A DNA stretch of 54,581 bases from Pseudomonadota bacterium (lineage in GTDB: Bacteria; Desulfobacterota; Binatia; Binatales; Binataceae): the NCBI GenBank assembly GCA_021324455.1, contig JAJPJA010000132.1, forward strand, positions 1 to 54,581, in the 5' to 3' direction. The notes beneath the pieces were generated by a model. It was not told the DNA's origin. It did not search any database and saw only the letters and a list, made by a program, of their open reading frames with translations. Made by a program: the position numbers and the translations under genes. Positions 23,756 through 31,738 of the stretch are shown in pieces. Positions within the stretch are counted from its first letter, which is position 1. Each line of letters starts with the position of its first letter.

Positions 23756-24721
23756 TCATTCAAACGGCAGATCACTGACGACGGCGGAACTCTCGCCGTC
23801 GGCATCTTTCAAAATCAGCTTCGCGCCGGGCGTCCATGCATTATGATGCATGATGCCCAGGCCAATCAGCCCCAGGCGCGGCGAAGCGGCCACGCTGGTG
23901 ACGGTTCCGACTTCCTTGCCGTCCAGCCATGCGGCCGCGCCGGCGCGTACGCCGGGTCTGTCGATTCGGACGCCGTACAGCCGCTTTTTCACCCCGCCCC
24001 GCGCCGTGGCCCGCTCCACCGTCTCCTGCCCGACGTAGCATCCCTTGTGGTAGGAGATGCCGCGTTCGAGCCGGGCCTCCAATGCTATCGTCTTGTCGGT
24101 GGCGTCCACGCCGACGCGGGCAATGCCCTGTTCCACGCGCAGCACTTCGAGCGCGCCGGCGCCGACTTCGCGGATTCCGGGATGAGCCTCAAGCAGCCGC
24201 GTCAAGGCGCCCTCCGCCTGAATTTTTGGAACTACCACAGTGAAAGCCGGGAGTCCAATTCGGGGTAGATTGGCAATCAGTTGGCGATCGGCTCTGAGCA
24301 GGCTCCAGGGCGCAAGGCCGCTGGACGCCGGCACCAGAGCGGCGGCCGCCGCGCCTGCCTTTGGTCCGGTTACGTCAATGATAAGGAGGTCGTCCTGCAG
24401 TTCCATCTCGACATCGTCGGCGACCAGAAACTTCTCCAGATGCGCGCGCGTTCCCGGCCACAGCCCGCGATCGATGTCGAGGTACAGCGCGTCCTCCTCG
24501 GCCCAGACGTAGAGGTCGGCGACCACGTGGGCATGGTCGGTCAGGATCAGGGCATAGGTGAGCGCGCCGGGCCTGAGCCTGACGATATCGTTGCTGCACA
24601 TGCCGTGGAGAAAGGAGACGCGGTCATCGCCGGTCATCCGCACCATCAGGCGGTCCTCGCGCCGGCAAATCCCGGCGGCGGCGGTCATGGCATCGACTTG
24701 CGCGTTTTGGGTTGGATCCAT
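23756..24721 (-). CDS. ygfZ: Folate-binding protein YgfZ/GcvT family
   Basis: A 321-residue protein with the GcvT fold. The diagnostic motif KGCYVGQETVERATARGG (K-G-C-Y-x-G-Q-E) is present, with LRVEQGIARVGVDATDKTIALEA just before it. YgfZ binds tetrahydrofolate and helps assemble or repair certain Fe-S clusters; the motif Cys is needed. Glycine cleavage T-protein is excluded by this motif and by the absence of gcvH/gcvP. It is the first gene of the reverse-strand string ending at 18440, placed right before a desulforedoxin-like gene, which suggests an iron-dependent pathway. Confidence 0.9.
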   Translation of the reverse strand: MDPTQNAQVDAMTAAAGICRREDRLMVRMTGDDRVSFLHGMCSNDIVRLRPGALTYALILTDHAHVVADLYVWAEEDALYLDIDRGLWPGTRAHLEKFLVADDVEMELQDDLLIIDVTGPKAGAAAAALVPASSGLAPWSLLRADRQLIANLPRIGLPAFTVVVPKIQAEGALTRLLEAHPGIREVGAGALEVLRVEQGIARVGVDATDKTIALEARLERGISYHKGCYVGQETVERATARGGVKKRLYGVRIDRPGVRAGAAAWLDGKEVGTVTSVAASPRLGLIGLGIMHHNAWTPGAKLILKDADGESSAVVSDLPFE

Positions 24722-24836
24722 AAGCCTGCGTTTCTGCGTCTAATTGGTTAGCGTTGGCTGCGACGGTGTGCGGCGGGTCTCTCAGCTCATTCTAGCCCCG
24801 CCGGAGATGGATTATAATATGGCGGAGGGCGCGAAC

Positions 24837-24980
24837 ATGGGTGCATTTCTTTTGGGCTTTATTTGCGGCGTGGGCGCGACGATTTTCACCTTCGTCTATG
24901 ACGAGGGCCGGATGTTTCTTAATCTGGGCGCGCACGTGCGCGACGTGACCGCGCGTTACAAGCAGTCGCGCGTCAATTGA
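24837..24980 (+). CDS. Small single-pass membrane protein, 47 residues
   Basis: MGAFLLGFICGVGATIFTFVY forms one transmembrane helix with glycine spacing, followed by a short amphipathic, basic tail (LNLGAHVRDVTARYKQSRVN). GGAGGG lies 7 bases before the ATG at 24837, a near-ideal ribosome site, which decides the start over in-frame codons at 24744 and 24807. No family recognised. It is divergent from ygfZ and 36 bases before the next gene on its own strand. Confidence 0.7.
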   Translation: MGAFLLGFICGVGATIFTFVYDEGRMFLNLGAHVRDVTARYKQSRVN

Positions 24981-25016
24981 GAGTTGCATAAACCTGGAGT
25001 GCGTTTGAATCCGCCG

Positions 25017-26831
25017 ATGCAAAAGTCCGGGCTCCGCCGCCGCGGTGCCGCGCTCCTGCTGTGTGCGCTGATGTCGGCGCTCGCCGTTTGCGCGGACGAC
25101 GCCAAATCGTTGTCGGCGCGCCTTAGCGACCAGGCCTTTGGAATGCTCAACGCGGTCAGCGCCGGACACAACTCCCCCAGCCCCTTGCTGGGCCCGGTCG
25201 GCGTGTTTGCGGCCGATTCGCAGAAGCTCAGTTCCGCGCTCGCAGCCGGCGACCGGCGCGCGGCGGGCGCGGCGATGGCGTCGGTCAAATCCGACGCCGC
25301 GGAAATCGAGAAGGCTGCCGGAGCCGGCGGACTGGACCGTTCGACCTGGGGAATGATCAAGCATGAGATCGACGCGCTCGCCGCGATGATACCAGCCGCG
25401 TCGCCCGCTGCCGCCGCCTCCGCCAAAACGGCTCCGCCCGCTGCCGCTCCCGCGCCGGTGGCGGATACCTCGCGCGAAGGACCGGCGGTCCATATTGAAT
25501 CCTCCGACCCGGTCGGCAACGGTATCGTGCGCGTAAAAGGCTACATGAGCGGACGCGGATTGCGATCCGCCGGCATCTACGTCGGCGAGAGCCGGGTAGC
25601 CAGGCTCGACATCAAGCGCGTGCCGGGCGAGCAGATGATCCGGTTCAACCTCGAAATCCATGACGCGGGGCCGGGATCGATGCTGCGCGTGTATGATTCC
25701 GCGGGCCGCGTCGCGCAGGCGCCGCTGTTCGCGGAAGGAGCCGCGAGCGGGCCGATGGCCGAATCGGGGCCGTCCATCGCCGCCTCGCCGCCGTCGCTGG
25801 ATGCGGCGGCCAGAAGCGGCGGCGATTTCGGCCCTGAGACAAATCCGGTGGCAAGCGGCGCAGCGGAAGAGAACGAAGGGAACACCGAGGAAATTCCCGC
25901 CGCAACGCCGCCGCCGTCGAGACCCAAAAGCCGGATGCGCAGCCATCTGCGGGCGCGCGGCCCCAATGACGTCAATATCCGCATCGATAACGTAACCGCG
26001 GTTGACCCCGGGGCCCGCGAGTACATGGTCCGGGGTCAGATCAGCGGCAGCGACCTGGAACGGGCCGGGATCTATGTCGATGGCAGGCTGGCACAGGAAA
26101 TCCCCCTTAGCGGCGGCGCCGGTCCGCATACCAGCAGCTTTGCCCAGAGTTTCACCGCGTCCGGATCGGAAACCACGATCCGGGTGTATCGGACGCGGCG
26201 CGATTACACCGAGACTTCGCTCAATCTGGCCAATGCCGGCATGAGCAACGACATGACCGGTCCGGTGGTGATCAATTCCGGTATCGGCGGTTACGGCGGC
26301 TATGCCGGCGGATTTGGTGCCGGGCAGTTGGCCGTGCAGATAACCTCGGTCCAGCCGGCGTCGCCCTCGCTGTACGTGGTCAGCGGGATCATCTCGGGAC
26401 ATAACGTGGTCTCCGCCGGGATCTATCAGAACGGCGTCCTGACTCAGCCGCTCAATCTTGGCGGCGGCGGTATCGGCGGGTTTATCTCCGGCCTGGTACC
26501 CGGGATGGCGCGTCAGTTGTCGTTTACGGGGCGTTTCAATCCGGCGCAGGGCTACGCGACTGTGCGGGCATACGACAGCAACGGCATGATGGCGGAACAG
26601 CCGGTGATGGCGTCGGGGTACGGCGGCGCCGCTCCGTATGTTGGCGTGAACCCATACGGCGGCGTGAACCCATATGGCGCCGTGAATCCATACGGTAGCG
26701 TCAATCCGTACATGCGCAATCCGTACGGCGGGATGGCGCCTGGCTACGGCAGTCCGGGAATCGGTGTGGCGCCGGGAATCGGCACGGCGCCGCGCTCCAG
26801 TGGAGCGGGTGTCGGATCGGTGCCATGGTAA
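25017..26831 (+). CDS. Modular exported protein with three related beta domains and a VNPYG repeat tail
   Basis: About 604 residues with a signal peptide (GLRRRGAALLLCALMSALAVCA, cleavage before DD). A helical N-terminal region (about 25-125) is followed by an Ala/Pro linker. Three related modules start near residues 157, 318 and 437; each ends with a V-x-G-x-[IM]-S-G...AGIY[VQ] hairpin, suggesting Ig-like or carbohydrate-binding-like folds. An acidic, Pro-rich linker joins modules 1 and 2. The tail (from about 540) has tandem VNPYG units and Gly/Pro-rich sequence. Start is uncertain: ATG 25017 gives the best signal peptide. Location is probably periplasmic or cell surface; function unknown. 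Confidence 0.75.
   Translation: MQKSGLRRRGAALLLCALMSALAVCADDAKSLSARLSDQAFGMLNAVSAGHNSPSPLLGPVGVFAADSQKLSSALAAGDRRAAGAAMASVKSDAAEIEKAAGAGGLDRSTWGMIKHEIDALAAMIPAASPAAAASAKTAPPAAAPAPVADTSREGPAVHIESSDPVGNGIVRVKGYMSGRGLRSAGIYVGESRVARLDIKRVPGEQMIRFNLEIHDAGPGSMLRVYDSAGRVAQAPLFAEGAASGPMAESGPSIAASPPSLDAAARSGGDFGPETNPVASGAAEENEGNTEEIPAATPPPSRPKSRMRSHLRARGPNDVNIRIDNVTAVDPGAREYMVRGQISGSDLERAGIYVDGRLAQEIPLSGGAGPHTSSFAQSFTASGSETTIRVYRTRRDYTETSLNLANAGMSNDMTGPVVINSGIGGYGGYAGGFGAGQLAVQITSVQPASPSLYVVSGIISGHNVVSAGIYQNGVLTQPLNLGGGGIGGFISGLVPGMARQLSFTGRFNPAQGYATVRAYDSNGMMAEQPVMASGYGGAAPYVGVNPYGGVNPYGAVNPYGSVNPYMRNPYGGMAPGYGSPGIGVAPGIGTAPRSSGAGVGSVPW
26643..26713 (+). repeat. Tandem 18-base repeat encoding G-x-V-N-P-Y
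   Basis: About four in-frame copies of an 18-base unit (GGCGTGAACCCATACGGC-like) near the 3' end of the modular exported gene, with drift at third codon positions. The sixfold period encodes glycine-x-Val-Asn-Pro-Tyr. Confidence 0.8.
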
Positions 26832-26872
26832 ATCGGGAATGCGCCAGTTCTGAGCTTGCCTGAAAAATCAAG

Positions 26873-26905
26873 GCGGATTACGGTATAAGTAATCCGCGGG
26901 TTTTG
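26873..26905 (+). terminator. Rho-independent terminator
   Basis: GCGGATTAC (26873-26881) and GTAATCCGC (26889-26897) form a perfect 9-base stem with a 7-base loop, followed by GGGTTTTG. It lies 41 bases after the stop of the modular exported gene and before efp. Confidence 0.7.
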
Positions 26906-26951
26906 CAGAACATTATTCTAAATCCCCTCGATCACCGCTAATAGGAAACTT

Positions 26952-27515
26952 ATGCTGCTTCAGGCCACACAGTTACGTCCGGGCATGATCATCGAATACA
27001 ACAAGGATCTCTGGCGCATCATGACCATCACCCACATCACCCCGGGCAACTGGCGAGGGATGGTGCAGACCAAACTGCGCAACATCAAAACCGGCTCGCA
27101 GACTGAAAACCGGTTCCGTTCCGAAGATCGCGTCGAGCGCGTCATCCTCAGCCAGGTCCAGATGGAGTTTCTGTACCAGGACGGCGACGATTTCCATTTC
27201 ATGAACACGGAAACCTACGAGCAGACCACTATTCCGCGCGATCTTATCGAAGATGTGGTGCCGTTTCTGACCCCCAATCTTCAGGTCGAGGTGGAGTTTC
27301 ACGACGGCACTCCGCTCAACGTCAAGCCGCCCAAGACGATCGACCTCAAAGTGGTGCGGACCGATCCGGGGATGAAAAGCGCGGCGGTGACCAATACGCT
27401 CAAGCCGGCGACGCTGGAGACCGGGCTGGTGATCCAGGTGCCGCATTTCGTGGCCGAAGGCGACACCATTACGGTCAATACCGAAACCCACGAGTACATG
27501 GCGCGCACCCGCTAG
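26952..27515 (+). CDS. efp: Elongation factor P with atypical tip (no Lys/Arg at the modified position)
   Basis: A 187-residue, three-domain translation factor that relieves ribosome stalling at polyproline. KOW-like domain 1 (TQLRPGMIIEYNKDLWRIM), OB domains and the C-terminal GDTITVNTETHEYMARTR are typical. In domain 1 the loop that reaches the peptidyl-transferase centre reads ITPGNWRGMVQ; alignment with E. coli VKPGKGQAF puts Asn33 where Lys34 (lysylated, hydroxylated) or Arg (rhamnosylated) normally sits. EpmA/EarP-type modification genes are not visible nearby. It is preceded by a terminator and stands as a single-gene unit. Confidence 0.95.
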   Translation: MLLQATQLRPGMIIEYNKDLWRIMTITHITPGNWRGMVQTKLRNIKTGSQTENRFRSEDRVERVILSQVQMEFLYQDGDDFHFMNTETYEQTTIPRDLIEDVVPFLTPNLQVEVEFHDGTPLNVKPPKTIDLKVVRTDPGMKSAAVTNTLKPATLETGLVIQVPHFVAEGDTITVNTETHEYMARTR

Positions 27516-27602
27516 CCGTGCGATCTGGCATGTTCCCGCCTGCCTTGAAAGAAGGGGAACAGAAAAACAGGTGTGCGGCGCGCTTAATGACCGCGGCGTG
27601 CG

Positions 27603-28637
27603 TCATCGATATCCCTGCACGGTAACGACTGCGGTCTGGCCCATCCGGAAGGGCAGCTCGGGGTTGTTGGGTCCGAGGATGATGCGGACCGGAAAGCGCT
27701 GCGACAGCCGCACCCAGTTGAGCGTGGGCTCGACTTCGGGCAGACCGCCCACGGTCGCGCCGTTGGGCTGATACAGGCCCCATCCGATTCCCTGCACGCG
27801 GCCGCGAAAGCGCTTGTTCGGATAGCTCAGCAGGAACACGTCCACCGCCATCCCGGGCCGGATATGGGAGAGGAAGTTCTCGCGAAAGTTCGCCATCACG
27901 TACCAGGTGCGGTTGTCGATCAGGCTCAGGACGTCGCGGCCCTGGTTGGCGTACTGACCCACCGCGATATTGAGATTGGTGACATAGCCGTCGAACGGAG
28001 CCTTTACGTAGCAGTAGTCTACATTGAGTTTGGCGTCGTAGAGCGCGGCTTCGGCGGCTTTGCGGCGCGCGTTGATATCGCCCAGACGTCCGAGCTGATT
28101 CTGCGCCTGGCGCACCGCCGATTGCGCGTTGTCCACCGCCGCCTCCGCCGCCCGCGCCTTGCTGCGCGCGTCGAACACGTCGTTGGCGGTGACAAAGTGG
28201 CGTTTAAGCAGCGGCTCGATTCGCTCCAGGTACTGGCGCGCGTAGGCGGCGTCCGCGGCGCGCCGTACCTGTTCGGCCCGCGCCGCCCGAATCGCATCCT
28301 CCAGCGCCCGGATTTCCAAATTGGTCAGGTCCAACCGCGCCTGCGCCGCGTCCAGCGCCGACTGGTAGGGACGCGGATCGACCACGAACAGCAGCTCGCC
28401 TTCCTTCACGTGCTGATTGTCGACCACCGGCAGCTTGACGATCGGCCCGCTGACGTGGGGCGCGACGCCGACGCTGTTGGCGCGCACGTAAGCGTCGTCG
28501 GTGCGCGGGTACAGGTAGTAGAGCTTGCCGACATAGCTCAGCGCGATGACCGCTCCGGCAACGATCGCCAGCCCCAGTATCCGCCCCGCCAGGCGCAGCA
28601 CCAGCGGATCCTTTGCGCTTGATACTTGCTCTTCCAC
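27603..28637 (-). CDS. HlyD/EmrA-type membrane fusion protein (MdtN-like)
   Basis: A 344-residue periplasmic adaptor of tripartite efflux systems. One N-terminal transmembrane helix (ILGLAIVAGAVIALSYVGKL), a lipoyl-like half (PRTDDAYVRANSVGVAPHVSGPI), a long coiled-coil (about residues 95-195), and the returning half (YVKAPFDGYVTNLNIAVGQYANQG). It follows the YtcA-like gene by 5 bases. In E. coli the neighbouring mdtN-mdtO-mdtP genes supply membrane pump and outer-membrane partners; here I see no MdtO/FUSC-type pump in the window, while a TolC-like gene is divergent just upstream. Confidence 0.88.
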   Translation of the reverse strand: MEEQVSSAKDPLVLRLAGRILGLAIVAGAVIALSYVGKLYYLYPRTDDAYVRANSVGVAPHVSGPIVKLPVVDNQHVKEGELLFVVDPRPYQSALDAAQARLDLTNLEIRALEDAIRAARAEQVRRAADAAYARQYLERIEPLLKRHFVTANDVFDARSKARAAEAAVDNAQSAVRQAQNQLGRLGDINARRKAAEAALYDAKLNVDYCYVKAPFDGYVTNLNIAVGQYANQGRDVLSLIDNRTWYVMANFRENFLSHIRPGMAVDVFLLSYPNKRFRGRVQGIGWGLYQPNGATVGGLPEVEPTLNWVRLSQRFPVRIILGPNNPELPFRMGQTAVVTVQGYR

Positions 28638-28642
28638 CAGCT

Positions 28643-28954
28643 TCAGATGCGATTGAAGAACATCAGGTAGGTAACGCAGGAAAGCAGCAGCGCCAGGCTC
28701 AGGTAAACCAGCAGCGGCGGTCCCATGTAGGGCTCAAGCCGCAGGCGCAGGAACAATGGACGCAGGATCGCGGTGGCAATCGCCCCCACGATCAGGCACA
28801 CCAGCCATGACGGAAAATCCGCGCCGGCGATGTTGATCACCGGGTCGCAGCCGCACAGCGCGACCGCCGGCCATCCCGCCCATCGGGCCGTGCTTCTACA
28901 AACGGCGGATGCTTTCAACGAGCAGATTGTGCATAAGCGGCCGACGATATTCAA
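28643..28954 (-). CDS. YtcA-like small membrane lipoprotein
   Basis: A 103-residue protein. VALCGCDPVINIAG contains a possible lipobox, with the Cys starting the mature chain; two transmembrane segments follow (FPSWLVCLIVGAIATAILRPL and LLVYLSLALLLSCVTYLMF) separated by LRLEPYMGPP. This matches my recollection of YtcA, which precedes mdtN in enterobacteria. The first ~25 residues are unusual for a signal peptide, so the start may lie later. It is 5 bases before the HlyD gene and divergent from the TolC-like gene. Confidence 0.75.
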   Translation of the reverse strand: MNIVGRLCTICSLKASAVCRSTARWAGWPAVALCGCDPVINIAGADFPSWLVCLIVGAIATAILRPLFLRLRLEPYMGPPLLVYLSLALLLSCVTYLMFFNRI

Positions 28955-29044
28955 CGGCCCGCGCCAATTGGCTTAAGTACAACCGCCGGGTTCACATTCG
29001 GCCATTTGCGCGGTGTAGTTAACCGGTTCCTATTGCGAGGCGAT

Positions 29045-30538
29045 ATGAAACAGAGCAAACGTAGGGATAGGCGTTTTTTGGCTACGAGCCTTTGGGCGGT
29101 GGGGCTGGGCTTATGGCTGGCCGGATGCGCCTATCTCGAACAGCAGCCTGAAGTAAATCCGGACGGATTCGCGCCGCGCAGCGTCCAACGCTCCTGGCGT
29201 CCGCCCGCCGCCGACCGCCAACAGTATTCGGTTGCGCCCGCCGCGCCGCTGACCAGCAGCGCGCAAGCGCTTGCCGCTGCGGGCAAAACGTACCAGCTCC
29301 CTGAACTGATTGACCTCGCGCTGCGCCATAACCCCGCCACGCGCCAGGCGTGGGCGTCGGCGCGGGCCGCAGCCGCCGCTTACGGCGGTGCGCGGTCGCC
29401 CTATTATCCGGCTCTGAGTTACGACGGCGATGCCGGCTATGACAAGTTTCAGTTCCAGGACAAGGGCAACGAAATCGTCATCCGGCAATGGCAGTACACT
29501 CCGGCGCTGCAGTTGACCTACACGCTGCTGGATTTCGGGCGCCGCAGCGCATCCGCCGACGCCGCCCGCGAGCAGCTCGCGGCCATGAATTTCGCATTCG
29601 ATCGCCAAATCCAGGACGTGGTGTTCAACACCCAGCGCGCGTTTTATGCGCTGTCGGCGTCAAAGGCCGCGGTGGAGGCCGCGCGCAAGAACGTGGAACT
29701 CGCCCAGACCGACGTGGAAGCGGTCGACCAGCGCCTGCAACTGGGACTGGCGACCCAGCCGGCGCTGCTGCTCGCCCGTCAGCGCCAGGCGCAGGCCGAA
29801 TACGATCTGGAGAACGCCAAGGTCCTGGTGCGCGACGCGCAGGCCGACCTCGCGGTAGCCCTGGGGGTTGCCGCCAACGCCGCGCCGCTGGAGGTGGAGA
29901 ATCTCGACCGCCAGCCGGTGCCGCGGGCGCTGGGCGCGACGGTCGACCAGTTGATCGACGCCGCGATGAAGCAGCGGCCCGACCTTGCCGCGCAGGTGGC
30001 GGCGCTGCGCCAGCGCGAGGCCCAGGTGCGCGGGACCCGTGCGCAATGGTATCCCACAGTGGGGCTCGCAGCCGGCTACGGGGAGGATATCTGGAGCTAT
30101 AACTTCAACAGCCTCAGTGTGGTCAACACCCGCATACCGCAGTACTCCGCGCTGCTGACGATGCATTGGGACCTGTTCACGGGGTTGCGGCGCCTCAACG
30201 ACGATCGGCAGGCCGAGGCGCAGCGCGAAGCAGCCCGCGCCCAGGTTGAAGCGTTTGCGGTGGACACGACCGCACAGATGTGGCGCGTTTATTATCAGTT
30301 CAAAACCGCGCTTGAAAAATACCAATATGCCCAGGCCATTCAGGCCGCCTCGCGCGAAGCTTACGACTCCAATCTCGAGGCCTATCGGCAGGGACTCAGC
30401 ACGATCGTGGAACTGTTGTCGGCCGGAAACGATCTGGCTGGGGCACGTTACACTTTGATCCAGAGCAAAGCCGATCTGCTGAGCGCGTCGGCGGCGGTAG
30501 CGTACGCGGCGGGAGCGGTGCAGGCGCCGGACCGATGA
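29045..30538 (+). CDS. TolC/NodT-type outer-membrane efflux lipoprotein
   Basis: A 497-residue outer-membrane channel subunit. The signal peptide ends in the lipobox LAGC (Cys28). Two repeated TolC units follow, each with long helices (LPELIDLALRHNPATRQAWASARAA; ALQLTYTLLDFGRRSAS; ALLTMHWDLFTGLRRLND). Starts at ATG 29045 after GGCGAT-like sequence; the frame's upstream start at 29006 is rejected because the lipoprotein signal begins here. It is divergent from the YtcA/HlyD genes with ~90 bases between, and likely completes the same export system. Confidence 0.9.
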   Translation: MKQSKRRDRRFLATSLWAVGLGLWLAGCAYLEQQPEVNPDGFAPRSVQRSWRPPAADRQQYSVAPAAPLTSSAQALAAAGKTYQLPELIDLALRHNPATRQAWASARAAAAAYGGARSPYYPALSYDGDAGYDKFQFQDKGNEIVIRQWQYTPALQLTYTLLDFGRRSASADAAREQLAAMNFAFDRQIQDVVFNTQRAFYALSASKAAVEAARKNVELAQTDVEAVDQRLQLGLATQPALLLARQRQAQAEYDLENAKVLVRDAQADLAVALGVAANAAPLEVENLDRQPVPRALGATVDQLIDAAMKQRPDLAAQVAALRQREAQVRGTRAQWYPTVGLAAGYGEDIWSYNFNSLSVVNTRIPQYSALLTMHWDLFTGLRRLNDDRQAEAQREAARAQVEAFAVDTTAQMWRVYYQFKTALEKYQYAQAIQAASREAYDSNLEAYRQGLSTIVELLSAGNDLAGARYTLIQSKADLLSASAAVAYAAGAVQAPDR

Positions 30539-30657
30539 GTTGGGCGCCGTAATAATGCCACAGCGTGGTTCTGATGTTCCTGTAAAGAAGTAATCCAAAA
30601 GACGTTTTCCCCCTCGCCGGCGCATGATCTGGTATCGAGCTTGCTCACCAACAGGCC

Positions 30658-31611
30658 ATGCCGAAACGAGTCTCGCGCGGCGCCGCCGTTTCCGCATCCG
30701 CGGCCTTCGCCGCAGCGATATTGTGGTTGTGGGCCGCACTCGCCAACGCTTCGGAATATGGCGTCAGCACCTATCGGCCGGGCCTGATGGATTTGTATGC
30801 GGGAATGCTGCCGCCGCCGGGCACCACCATCGTCAAGAGCCTGTTCCTGTACCAGGACGCCCGCGCCAAAGCGGTTACGGAAGATGGCCGCGTGGAATTC
30901 GATACTCACACCGTTACCTACAACGAGGCGATATTCGCGGCCTACGTAACCCGGCTGCGGGTGTTGGGCGCGTACTGGGCTTTCGGCACCATCCAGATGG
31001 TCCGGATCGCGTCACAGTCCGCCGATTCGGGATTGCATGGCGGAGCGCTGCACAATCAGAGCACCACCATCGCGGGCCTGGGCGACGGCATTTTCATTCC
31101 CGCGATGTTGAACTGGAACTTCGGACAGTTCCATGTCACCAGCGCGTTTTCGTTCTATGCGCCTACGGGCGAATATAGCTCCTCGCGCCTCATCAACACC
31201 GGGCTCAACCGATGGGCGTTGGAGCCCGATGTCGGCCTGACCTGGATGAGCGGGAGGGGAACGGAAGCGTCGCTGTTCGCGGGCTACACCGTAAACACCA
31301 AAAATCAGGCCGGCGATTACTACAGCGGCCAGGAATTCCACGCCGATTTCGCGCTCGCGCAGCATCTGCCGCATGGACTGCTGTTGGGGATAGCGGGTTA
31401 CGCCTTTCAGCAAACCACCGCCGATTCCGGTTCCGGCGCGCGCCTGGGGCCGTTTAAAGGGCGCGTAATCGGCCTCGGACCGCTCCTGGGAGAGACCGTC
31501 AACATCAACGAAAAGCCAATCAGCTTCACCTTCAAATACGACTTTGAATTCGCCGAGCAAAACCGCTCATCGGGCAACGAGCTATGGTTCACGACCTGTA
31601 TCCGTTTTTAG
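30658..31611 (+). CDS. Outer-membrane beta-barrel protein (phenol_MetA_deg/SphA-like)
   Basis: A 317-residue protein with a signal peptide (AAVSASAAFAAAILWLWAALANA, cleavage before SEYG). It has alternating amphipathic strands throughout and ends in Phe, the usual outer-membrane barrel signature. NWNFGQFHVTSAFSFYAPTGEY, LNRWALEPDVGLTWM and GIAGYAFQQTTADSGSGAR match the phenol/MetA-degradation barrel family, often found beside aromatic or hydrophobic compound degradation genes and thought to aid uptake. It follows the TolC-like gene by 119 bases on the same strand. Confidence 0.8.
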   Translation: MPKRVSRGAAVSASAAFAAAILWLWAALANASEYGVSTYRPGLMDLYAGMLPPPGTTIVKSLFLYQDARAKAVTEDGRVEFDTHTVTYNEAIFAAYVTRLRVLGAYWAFGTIQMVRIASQSADSGLHGGALHNQSTTIAGLGDGIFIPAMLNWNFGQFHVTSAFSFYAPTGEYSSSRLINTGLNRWALEPDVGLTWMSGRGTEASLFAGYTVNTKNQAGDYYSGQEFHADFALAQHLPHGLLLGIAGYAFQQTTADSGSGARLGPFKGRVIGLGPLLGETVNINEKPISFTFKYDFEFAEQNRSSGNELWFTTCIRF

Positions 31612-31738
31612 ATCGGATCGCGGCGGCTGAGAGCGCGGCCGCACGCCGGCGCGGCCAAACGGAGTCATTGGCCGATTCGGACGCAATCGGTCCGTCTTTG
31701 GGCGCGCCAAATTCGCATCGGCCTGAGCGGCGTTCCGG

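Noticed and set aside
24813..24818. TATAAT box considered as a promoter -10 for the small membrane protein
   Set aside because: No -35 element at the right distance, and a start from it would fall on or inside the ribosome-binding site. Recorded as chance.
26643..26713. Tandem 18-base repeats considered as a CRISPR array
   Set aside because: Units are in frame inside a protein gene, directly adjacent without spacers, and no cas genes exist nearby.
27531..27561. TGTTCCC...GGGAACA hairpin as an intrinsic terminator for efp
   Set aside because: Loop is long (17 bases) and it is followed by GAAAAAC, not a T-run, on the forward strand.
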